This document shows positions 31,505 through 38,986 of a DNA stretch of 64,000 bases, in pieces (the first letter of the stretch is position 1; the number at the start of each line of letters is the position of its first letter). The stretch comes from Pseudoroseomonas cervicalis. GTDB taxonomy: Bacteria; Pseudomonadota; Alphaproteobacteria; Acetobacterales; Acetobacteraceae. The position numbers and the translations under genes are program-made. Location: the NCBI RefSeq assembly GCF_030818485.1, contig NZ_JAUTAJ010000004.1, positions 558,001 through 622,000 on the forward strand, read 5' to 3'. Under the pieces are notes generated by a model. It had not been told where the DNA came from. It was given only the letters and a program-made list of their open reading frames with translations, and made no database searches.

Positions 31505-34500
31505 TCAGGCCTTGTCGGCGGCGCGGATGCGCCAGATGGCGAAGGGCGTGCTGTGCGGGTCCAGGCGGACATGGCGATGCGTGCCGTGCCATGCCTCCTC
31601 CCCGCCATGGATCAGATCCTCGGCCAGCAGCCCGGCGCCGGGCGGCAGGCCGAGGGCGGTCTGCGGCAATTCGAAATGGGTCTCCAGCGGCTGGTTCGGG
31701 TCCATCGAGACCGCGACCAGCACGATGTTCTCGCCCTCCGGCGTCGCCTTCACATAGGTGAGGATGCCGTCATGGTTGGAACGCAGGAAGGTGGTGCCGA
31801 GATGCGTGTGCAGCGCCGGGTTCTGCCGGCGGATGCGGTTCAGCATCGTGATCTCGGCGGTGATGTTGCCCGGGCGGTCGTAATCCCAGACCTTGATCTC
31901 GTATTTCTCGCTGTCGAGATATTCTTCCTTGCCCGGCACGGGGCGCGCCTCGCACAGCTCGAAGCCGTTATAGACGCCCCAGAGGCCGGACAGCGTCGCC
32001 GCCAGCCCGGCGCGGATCAGATGCCCGCCGCGGCCATTGTTCTGCAGGAAGACTGGGTTGATGTCCGGCGTGTTGACGAAGAAATGCGGGCGGAAGAAAT
32101 CCGACACCGGCGCGCGGTTCAGCTCCTCCAGATATTCCCGCATCTCCCAGGCGGTGTTGCGCCAGGTGAAATAGGTGTAGCTCTGCGAGAAGCCGATCTT
32201 GGCCAGGCGGTACATCACCTTGGGCCGGGTGAAGGCTTCCGACAGGAACACCGCATCGGGCGCCTTGGCGCGCACCTCGCCGATCATCCACTCCCAGAAG
32301 GGCAGGGGCTTGGTGTGCGGGTTGTCCACCCGGAACAGGCGCACGCCTTCCTTCACCCAGAACAGCACCACGTCGCGCAGCGCCAGCCACAGCGCCGGCT
32401 TGGCGCCCTCGGCGTAGAATTCGACGTTGACGATGTCCTCGTACTTCTTGGGCGGGTTCTCGGCGTAGCGGATGCTGCCATCCGGCCGCCAGGCGAACCA
32501 TTCGGGATGCTCGCGCAGCCAGGGATGGTCGGGCGAGCACTGGATGGCGAAATCCAGCGCCAGCTCCAGCCCATGCTCCTTGGCCGCCGCCACCAGCCGG
32601 CGGAAATCCTCCAGCGTGCCGAGCTCCGGATGCAGCGCGTCATGCCCGCCCGCCTCGGAGCCGATGGCATAGGGGCTGCCCGGATCGCCGGGCTCGGCCT
32701 TCAGGCTGTTGTTGCGGCCCTTGCGGTTCTTCTGGCCGATCGGGTGGATCGGCGGGAAGTAGAGCACGTCGAAGCCCATGTCGCGCACCCGCGGCAGGGT
32801 GCGGATGACATCGTCGAAGGTGCCGTGCCGGTCGGTGCTGCCGCTCTGCGAGCGCGGGAAGATCTCGTACCAGGACGCGAAGCCGGCCTCGCGCCGCTCG
32901 ACATCCAGCGGCATCGCCTCGGAGCGCGCCAGGAAGGGGCGGGCATCGGCCTCGGTCATCAATTCGCGGGTGCGCGGCGCGGTGAACAGCGCCACCGCCT
33001 CGGCGTCAGAGGCATCGGCCAGGCGTGCGACCAGGGCGCGCAGCTCCTCGGCCTCGGCGCCCGACAGGCGGGGCAGCGCCTCCTCCAGATGGGCAACACC
33101 CTCGCGCCGCTCCAGCGCGATCGGCACGCCGGCCTTGTGCTTCTTGGCGATCTCGTCGCGGAAGGCCTCGAAATGGTCGACCCAGGCGATGACGCCATAG
33201 ACATGGCGGCCGATGCGCTCCGGCACGAAGCTCGCCGCCCAGATGTCGTTGACCACCGGCAGCATCGGCACCTCGTGCCAGGCTTCCTCATCGGCGGCGC
33301 GCCACAGCAGGCGGGCGGCCAGCTTGCCATGGCCCTCGGTGAAGATGTCGGCGGTGACGCGCACCGCCTGGCCCACCGCGCGCTTGACCGGGAAGCGCCC
33401 CTCATCCACCGCCGGCCGCACCGCCTCGATGGCGATGCGCGCCGCCTCCAGCGCCGCCTCCACCGGCAGATCGGGCAGGGTGATCGGGGTGACGTCCTCG
33501 ATGGTCATGCAGCGAACCTCTCCGCGGTCGAGGCGCAGCGCGCCATCCTTCAGGGCATCCTTGGGCAGGCGGCCGGGGCGCGGCAGCAGGCCGGTGAGCT
33601 GCCCGGCCGACAGGCGCGCCGGGCGTTGCAGGGAGGAATTGGCTACCACCAGCACGCGGCCCGCCGCGCCCTCGCGCAGCAGCGCCACCGGCGCGCGCGG
33701 GGCGGAGAGCAGGCGTGGCGTGCCGAGCGGCCGCGGCAGGGCGCGGCGCTCCGCATTGGCCTCGCGCACCGCATCGGTCAGGTCGATGCGCGGCGACTGG
33801 CGCAGCGCGGCGAAATGCGCCGCCTCCTGCGCGCCCTGGCCGGCGCGGTGCAGCGCGCCGTATTCGAAGCCCATCGGCATCAGCCAGGCGCCGCCCGCCA
33901 GCGCGGCGAAGCGCAGGGCGCGCCGCGCGGCGCGGGCGGCGATGGCGCGGTCGCTGTGCTGCGCCGCCAGGCGCTGGCCGAGCGGTGCCTCCGGCGCCAT
34001 CAGCAGCGGCGCGATGGGGGAGAGGCGCTCGGTCTCCTCCGCCCACCAGCCGGCGCCGAAATCCCACCAGGGCAGGGAGGAGGCGGCGAAGGCGAAGCCC
34101 GCCTGGCGCAGCGCCGGCAGCGCCCCGGCCGGGGTGCCGGGGGTCCAGGCGATGAAGCCGGCCCGCGGCAGCGCCGCGATCTGCCGCGCCCAGAAATCGC
34201 CGCCCCAGGCCGGGTCCAGCACGCGGAAGCCGGCGATGCCGGCGGCGTGCCATTCGGCCAGGCGCGCCTGCCACCATTGCGCCAGCGCCTCGGGCGCCGG
34301 GCTCGCCAGGCGCGCGGCGGCGTCGCTGCCCGGGGCGCGGCGTGGATCGGGCGGCAGGTCGGCCAGGCCCGGCGCCGCGATCAGCCCGCCCTGCTGGCGC
34401 AGCAGCGGCGCCTGGCGGGAGAGCCGCCCGGCCTCGACATCCAGCAGCAGCGCCAGGCCATGGCCGCGCGCCGCCTCGGCCAGGCGGGCGAGCGCCGGCA

Positions 34501-34711
34501 GCGCCTCGCCGCCGCCCAGCGCCTCGTGCAGCCGGGCGGGGTCGCGCAGCAGCCCGGCCTGGCCGGGCGCCGCATCGAAGGGTGAGGCCAGGCAGACGGC
34601 ATCGAAGCCGAGGCCGGCGATGCGTCCCAGCTCGGCCGGGGCCGCGTCCAGCGGGCCGAGGGCGAAGGGGTTGAGGTGGTAGAGGGCGTTCGGCAATGCG
34701 GCTTCAGGCAA
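31505..34711 (-). CDS. glgE: alpha-1,4-glucan:maltose-1-phosphate maltosyltransferase with extra N-terminal domain
   Basis: GlgE transfers maltosyl units from maltose-1-phosphate onto growing alpha-1,4-glucan. The canonical part (about residues 405-1068) has FASWYEIFPRSQSG, VLYFPPIHPIG, GVRLFRVDNPHTKPLPFWEW (nucleophile Asp), AVFLSEAFTRPKVMY (acid Glu) and NTPDINP. Before it lies a domain of about 400 residues that begins ALYHLNPFALGPLDAAPAEL and looks like a degenerate alpha-amylase barrel. I favour TTG 34711, which follows GAAAGGACG. The in-frame ATG at 34783 (24 residues longer) has no ribosome-binding site but cannot be excluded. It is the first gene of the seven-gene operon and divergent from egtB. 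Confidence 0.93.
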   Translation of the reverse strand: MPEAALPNALYHLNPFALGPLDAAPAELGRIAGLGFDAVCLASPFDAAPGQAGLLRDPARLHEALGGGEALPALARLAEAARGHGLALLLDVEAGRLSRQAPLLRQQGGLIAAPGLADLPPDPRRAPGSDAAARLASPAPEALAQWWQARLAEWHAAGIAGFRVLDPAWGGDFWARQIAALPRAGFIAWTPGTPAGALPALRQAGFAFAASSLPWWDFGAGWWAEETERLSPIAPLLMAPEAPLGQRLAAQHSDRAIAARAARRALRFAALAGGAWLMPMGFEYGALHRAGQGAQEAAHFAALRQSPRIDLTDAVREANAERRALPRPLGTPRLLSAPRAPVALLREGAAGRVLVVANSSLQRPARLSAGQLTGLLPRPGRLPKDALKDGALRLDRGEVRCMTIEDVTPITLPDLPVEAALEAARIAIEAVRPAVDEGRFPVKRAVGQAVRVTADIFTEGHGKLAARLLWRAADEEAWHEVPMLPVVNDIWAASFVPERIGRHVYGVIAWVDHFEAFRDEIAKKHKAGVPIALERREGVAHLEEALPRLSGAEAEELRALVARLADASDAEAVALFTAPRTRELMTEADARPFLARSEAMPLDVERREAGFASWYEIFPRSQSGSTDRHGTFDDVIRTLPRVRDMGFDVLYFPPIHPIGQKNRKGRNNSLKAEPGDPGSPYAIGSEAGGHDALHPELGTLEDFRRLVAAAKEHGLELALDFAIQCSPDHPWLREHPEWFAWRPDGSIRYAENPPKKYEDIVNVEFYAEGAKPALWLALRDVVLFWVKEGVRLFRVDNPHTKPLPFWEWMIGEVRAKAPDAVFLSEAFTRPKVMYRLAKIGFSQSYTYFTWRNTAWEMREYLEELNRAPVSDFFRPHFFVNTPDINPVFLQNNGRGGHLIRAGLAATLSGLWGVYNGFELCEARPVPGKEEYLDSEKYEIKVWDYDRPGNITAEITMLNRIRRQNPALHTHLGTTFLRSNHDGILTYVKATPEGENIVLVAVSMDPNQPLETHFELPQTALGLPPGAGLLAEDLIHGGEEAWHGTHRHVRLDPHSTPFAIWRIRAADKA

Positions 34712-34919
34712 CGGGACGCGTCCTTTCGCCAGGGGGCTTTGGAAGGGAAGGCCTCTGGGTCTCGCGGGCCAACGTTGAGGCATGGCCAGGGTTGCGTTGC
34801 GCCGCATGGCATTTCCGCGACGCGCGCAACCCGCCCGGTGCCCTGGCGTTCGCATCCCCGAGTGGGATGAGGACGCACGCCATGGAACCTGCCACCCCGC
34901 CTCGGGGCGTGCCCTGCCG

Positions 34920-36182
34920 ATGCTGACGCTGCGGCCCGACGCCCCGAATCTCGAAACCCGGGACCCGCCTGACAACCCCGACCCCGGTCACGACATCGCC
35001 AAGCCGGACATCGCCGCCCTGGCCGCCCGCTGGCGCCGGGTGCGCGCCCATACCGAGGCGCTGGCGGCCGATCTCAGCGCCGAGGACCAGTGCATCCAGT
35101 CCATGCCGGATGCCAGCCCGGCGAAATGGCACCGGGCGCATACCAGCTGGTTCTTCGAGCAGTTCCTGCTGACGCCCTTCCTGCCGGGCTATGAGCCCTG
35201 CGACCGGCGCTTCGCCTTCCTGTTCAACTCCTATTACGAGCAGGCCGGGCCGCGGCATGCGCGGCCGCAGCGCGGCATGCTGACGCGACCCTCGGCCGAG
35301 GAGGTCGGCGCCTATCGCCGCCATGTCGATGCGGCGATGGAGCGGCTGCTGGCCACGGCGCTGCCGCTCGGGGCGCTGGAGCTGGTCGAGCTCGGCCTGC
35401 AGCATGAGCAGCAGCACCAGGAGCTGCTGGTGACCGATCTGCTGCACGGATTTTCCCTCAATCCGCTGCGCCCCGCCATGCTGCCGAATTGGCAGGAGCC
35501 GGCCGGCCCCTCGCGCGAGGCGGCGGCGATGCACGTCGTGGAAGGCGGGGTGGTGCGCATCGGCGCGCTGAACAGCGGCTTCGCCTTCGACAATGAGCGG
35601 CCCTGCCACGAGGTGCTGCTGCAGCCCTTCCGCATCGCCTCCCACCTGGTGAGCAATGCCGAATGGTGCGGCTTCATCGCCGATGGCGGCTATCGCCAGC
35701 CCCTGCTGTGGATGTCGGAAGGATTCTCGGCGGTCCAGGCCGAGAGCTGGGAATCCCCGATGCACTGGGAAAAGCGCGACGGCCACTGGATGCAGATGAC
35801 GCCGGGCGGGATGCGGCCGCTCGACCCCGCCGCACCGGTGCGCCACATCTCCTGGTACGAGGCCGATGCCTTTGCCCGCTGGGCCGGCAAGCGCCTGCCC
35901 ACCGAGGCGGAGTGGGAGCACGCGGCGCGGCGCGGCCTGCTCGAGGATGCGGCGCGCTTCGTCTGGGAATGGACCGGCAGCGCCTACCGCCCCTATCCGG
36001 GCTTCCGCACCGCCGAGGGCGCGGTCGGCGAGTACAACGGAAAGTTCATGATCAACGCGATGGTGCTGCGCGGCGGCTCGCTCGCCACGCCGCCGGATCA
36101 TGCGCGGCTGACCTATCGCAATTTCTTCCATCCCGACCGGCGCTGGCAATTCACCGGCCTGCGCCTCGCCGAGGAGGCGTGA
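34920..36182 (+). CDS. egtB: hercynine oxygenase (ergothioneine sulfoxide synthase)
   Basis: Non-haem iron enzyme that joins a thiol (gamma-glutamylcysteine or cysteine) to hercynine with O2. I start it at ATG 34920 (420 residues); residues upstream in frame look non-coding. The N-terminal DinB-like half has [17 protein letters not shown] and [20 protein letters not shown], which contain the HExxHxE-type iron ligands. The C-terminal sulfatase-modifying-factor half has [20 protein letters not shown] and [13 protein letters not shown]. It is followed after four bases by egtD. egtA, egtC and egtE are not in the window. Confidence 0.95.
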   Translation: MLTLRPDAPNLETRDPPDNPDPGHDIAKPDIAALAARWRRVRAHTEALAADLSAEDQCIQSMPDASPAKWHRAHTSWFFEQFLLTPFLPGYEPCDRRFAFLFNSYYEQAGPRHARPQRGMLTRPSAEEVGAYRRHVDAAMERLLATALPLGALELVELGLQHEQQHQELLVTDLLHGFSLNPLRPAMLPNWQEPAGPSREAAAMHVVEGGVVRIGALNSGFAFDNERPCHEVLLQPFRIASHLVSNAEWCGFIADGGYRQPLLWMSEGFSAVQAESWESPMHWEKRDGHWMQMTPGGMRPLDPAAPVRHISWYEADAFARWAGKRLPTEAEWEHAARRGLLEDAARFVWEWTGSAYRPYPGFRTAEGAVGEYNGKFMINAMVLRGGSLATPPDHARLTYRNFFHPDRRWQFTGLRLAEEA

Positions 36183-36186
36183 GAGC

Positions 36187-37137
36187 ATGCATCCGATCCC
36201 GACGCTCGCCGCAGCCGCCAGCGCCTTCGACCCGCTGGTGGCGGAGACCGCGCTGCGCGGCCTGACGGCGCCGCGCAAGACGCTGCCGCCGCATCTGCTC
36301 TACGATCCGGAAGGCTGCCGGCTGTTCGAGGCCATCACCACCCTGCCGGAATACTATGTCACCCGCACCGAGCTGGCGCTGCTGCGCCAGATCGGCCCGG
36401 ATCTGGCGCGCCGCATCGGTCCCGACGCGGCCGTGGTCGAATATGGCGCGGGCTCGGCCACCAAGGCGGCGCTGCTGCTGGCGGCCCTCGACCGGCCTTC
36501 CGCCTATGCGCCGCTCGACATCGCGCCGGGCGCGGTGGCGGCGACGGCGGAGGCGGTGCGGCAGCGTTTCCCCGGCCTCGCCGTGCAGCCGATCACCGGC
36601 AATTTCATGGAGGCGCTGGCACTGCCCGAGCTGCCGGGCCGGCTGCTCGGCTTCTTTCCCGGCTCCACCATCGGCAATCTGGAGGAGGCGGCGGCGATCG
36701 ACTTCCTGCGCGCCGCGCGGCAGACGCTGGGCGAGGGGGCGCGCTTCCTGGTGGGGGTCGACCTGCCGAAGGACCCTGCCGTGCTGGTGCCGGCCTATGA
36801 CGATCCGGCCGGTGTCACCGCCGCCTTCAACCTGAATCTGCTGCACCGGCTGAACCGCGAGGCGGCGGCCGAGTTCGACCCGGCCGGCTTCGCGCACAAG
36901 GCGGTGTGGAACGCGGCGCAGAGCCGCATCGAGATGCATCTGGAAAGCCGCCGCGACCAGCGCGCGACGGTGGCCGGTGTCGAGCTGCATTTCGCGGCCG
37001 GCGAGACCATCCACACCGAGAGCAGCCACAAGCACGCGCCGGAGCGTTTCCTGGCGATGGCGGAGGCCGCCGGCTGGCGGGGCGAGGCGCTGTGGACCGA
37101 TGCGCAGCGCATGTTCTCGCTGCATCTGCTGGGCTGA
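36187..37137 (+). CDS. egtD: L-histidine N(alpha)-methyltransferase
   Basis: SAM-dependent trimethylation of histidine to hercynine, the first step of ergothioneine synthesis. It has 316 residues, the usual EgtD length. PPHLLYDPEGCRLFEAITTLPEYYVTR is reduced here to its key piece LPEYYVTRTE (near residues 55-65). The SAM-binding stretch VVEYGAGSATKA is near residue 82. FFPGSTIGNLE and HTESSHKHAPE are EgtD signatures. It is co-transcribed with egtB, and a strong hairpin terminator follows. Confidence 0.96.
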   Translation: MHPIPTLAAAASAFDPLVAETALRGLTAPRKTLPPHLLYDPEGCRLFEAITTLPEYYVTRTELALLRQIGPDLARRIGPDAAVVEYGAGSATKAALLLAALDRPSAYAPLDIAPGAVAATAEAVRQRFPGLAVQPITGNFMEALALPELPGRLLGFFPGSTIGNLEEAAAIDFLRAARQTLGEGARFLVGVDLPKDPAVLVPAYDDPAGVTAAFNLNLLHRLNREAAAEFDPAGFAHKAVWNAAQSRIEMHLESRRDQRATVAGVELHFAAGETIHTESSHKHAPERFLAMAEAAGWRGEALWTDAQRMFSLHLLG

Positions 37138-37158
37138 AGCAGCAGGGCGCTGAATGCA

Positions 37159-37198
37159 GGAAGGCCCGGGGCGATCGCTCGCCCCGGGCCTTCCTTTT
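37159..37198. terminator. strong intrinsic terminator after egtBD
   Basis: A perfect 16-base stem (arms 37159-37174 and 37179-37194, loop TCGC) is followed by TTTT. It lies between the convergent egtD and DUF2383 genes and can act on egtBD transcripts. The lower arm ends CCTTCC before the T run. Confidence 0.9.
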
Positions 37199-37212
37199 CG
37201 ACCTGCGCCGCT

Positions 37213-37854
37213 TCAGCGGTAGCGATGGCCGCGCAGCAGCCGCGCCGTCAGCACCGAGACGGCGGTGACCGCGATGGCCGAGAGGATCGGGTTGGACACC
37301 ACCGGCTGGGTGAAGCGGTTGAAGCGCGCCACCAGCCCCTTGCCCTGCACCGGAACCAGCGGCTGCTCGCCGCCATCCTCGTCCAGCATGGCGGCGTAGC
37401 GGTCGCGCGTGGCACGCACCTGGCGATGCTGGCGCTGCAGCAGGGCACGCGCCTCGGCCGGCAGGTCGTGGCTGTCCAGCGCCTCGTCATAGGCGTCTTC
37501 CAGCGCCGCCTCGCCGCGCACCACCTCGCGCAGCACGCGGGCGCGGCCCTGGCCGAACAGGCTGCCCTTCAGGTCCAGATAGACACGATGCGCGGCGCCC
37601 AGCGTGCTGCCGCCCTTGCGCGGCGCCTCATTGTGCTGGCGCAGCAGCGTGTCGACCTCCTGCGCCATGCGCTCGCGCTTCTCCGCCAGCTCGGCGAATT
37701 CGATGCGCAGGAAGCGGTCCGAGGTCAGGCGCCGCCCCTGGTCATAGCCGCGATGGCTGTCATGCAGATAGGCGCTGAGGGTGCGCAGCGCGCCGGGCTG
37801 GATGCCGTCCGCCGCGGCGACCAGCCGCTCCTCCCTGCCGGTGGTGATGCTCAT
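37213..37854 (-). CDS. DUF2383 (PA2169-type) four-helix-bundle protein
   Basis: 213-residue soluble helical protein with a C-terminal hydrophobic segment (NPILSAIAVTAVSVLTARLL) ending in basic residues, suggesting membrane anchoring. The start at ATG 37854 follows AAAGGAGG. The central part (ELAEKRERMAQEVDTLL, HRVYLDLKGSLFGQGRARVL, EDAYDEALDSHDLP) matches the DUF2383 ferritin-like bundle seen in stress-regulated genes. No metal ligands can be assigned with confidence and the function is unknown. A sigma-EcfG-like promoter precedes it (37897-37921). Confidence 0.8.
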   Translation of the reverse strand: MSITTGREERLVAAADGIQPGALRTLSAYLHDSHRGYDQGRRLTSDRFLRIEFAELAEKRERMAQEVDTLLRQHNEAPRKGGSTLGAAHRVYLDLKGSLFGQGRARVLREVVRGEAALEDAYDEALDSHDLPAEARALLQRQHRQVRATRDRYAAMLDEDGGEQPLVPVQGKGLVARFNRFTQPVVSNPILSAIAVTAVSVLTARLLRGHRYR

Positions 37855-37896
37855 ACTGCCTCCTTTCCGGCCATGCCTGATGGCCCATGCAGGGAG

Positions 37897-37921
37897 AACG
37901 CAGGGGCCGCCGCTTCGTTGA
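37897..37921 (-). promoter_or_regulatory. possible EcfG-type promoter of the DUF2383 gene
   Basis: On the minus strand TCAAC, 16 bases, then CGTT. The -10 element matches the EcfG consensus exactly. The -35 element matches only in its AAC. Support comes from the identical 16-base spacing at the neighbouring sites. Confidence 0.4.
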
Positions 37922-37936
37922 CGCTCGCCCCTGGTC

Positions 37937-38986
37937 TCAGGCGCTGCGGCGGCGCGGCGCGGCGGGCTTGCTGGCGGGCTTCGCGCGGGTCGCCGCGCTC
38001 TTCTTTGGCGCCGCTTGCTTCGCCGGCGGCTGACCGGCGCTCTTGGCCGTGGTTTTGCGAGCGGCGGGTTTCGCCTTGGACTTGGCGGGGGCGGCCTTGC
38101 TGCTGGCGGTGGCACGGCGGGGCGGCGGCTTCGTGGTGCCCCGGGAACCCGTCCCGGCGGAACCGCGCCGCGACCCGCCGCCGCCATCGCCGCCACCCGC
38201 CTGGCCCAGGCTGCGCTTCAGCGCCGTCATCAGGTCGATGACATTGCCGCGCGGCGCCTCCTCCTCTTCCGGCTCCAGCTCCTGGCCCTCGCGCTTCGCC
38301 TCGATCAGCTGGCGCAGCCGCGCCTCGTAGCGATCCTCGGCATCGGCGGGGTCGTATTCATCGGCCTGGCGCTCGATCAGCTGACGCGCCAGCTTCACCA
38401 TGGCGCGGTCGGGGCGCTCATGCGGGATGTCGGCGAAGGCATCCTCGGCGGCGTGCAGATCGCCTTCCTCCAGCAGCGTGTGCAGCACCATGCCATCGCC
38501 GCGCGGCATGACGGCGACCGCGCGCTCGCGCCGGAACAGCACCAGCCGGGACAGCGCCATCATGCCGCTCTGCGCCAGCGCCTCGCGCAGCACCGCATAG
38601 ACATCGGCATTCTCGTCGCCATCCGGCACCAGATAGTAGCCGGCATCGTAATGCAGCGGGTCGATCGCATCGCGGGGGATGCATTTGCCGAGCGACAGGG
38701 TGCGGCTGCTCTCCACCCGGGCGGAGTCGAAATCCTCCTCCGTCAGGGTAACGTATTCGTCCTTCTCCACCTCATAGCCGCGCAGGAGATCGCGGCGCTG
38801 CAGCTCCTCGCCGGTCTCGGCATCCACCGTCAGCATGCGCACGCGGTTGCCGGTGTCGGGGTTGATCATGTGGAAATGCAGATTGTTCCGCTCATGCCGC
38901 GCCGGCAACAGCGCCACCGGGCAGGAGACGAGCGCCAGGCGCAGCGTGCCGCGCCAGAGGGGGCGGGGCGTGTGGTCGCTCATCAT
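37937..38986 (-). CDS. ku: Ku DNA end-binding protein
   Basis: Homodimeric ring protein that binds double-strand ends and recruits LigD for non-homologous end joining. It has 349 residues. PLWRGTLRLALVSCPVALLPA and ERNNLHFHMINPDTGNRV are the Ku N-terminal signature, and the core runs to about residue 255 (NVIDLMTALKRSL). The tail, about residues 265-349, is rich in Lys, Ala, Pro and Arg, as in bacterial Ku proteins that use it for DNA threading. Its ATG (38986) overlaps the ligD stop as ATGA; a second ATG directly follows in frame. Confidence 0.96.
   Translation of the reverse strand: MMSDHTPRPLWRGTLRLALVSCPVALLPARHERNNLHFHMINPDTGNRVRMLTVDAETGEELQRRDLLRGYEVEKDEYVTLTEEDFDSARVESSRTLSLGKCIPRDAIDPLHYDAGYYLVPDGDENADVYAVLREALAQSGMMALSRLVLFRRERAVAVMPRGDGMVLHTLLEEGDLHAAEDAFADIPHERPDRAMVKLARQLIERQADEYDPADAEDRYEARLRQLIEAKREGQELEPEEEEAPRGNVIDLMTALKRSLGQAGGGDGGGGSRRGSAGTGSRGTTKPPPRRATASSKAAPAKSKAKPAARKTTAKSAGQPPAKQAAPKKSAATRAKPASKPAAPRRRSA

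Noticed and set aside
37855..38196. N-terminal extension of the DUF2383 protein into the ku tail region
   Set aside because: The added residues are Pro/Arg/Ala low complexity antisense-like sequence, and AAAGGAGG precedes ATG 37854.
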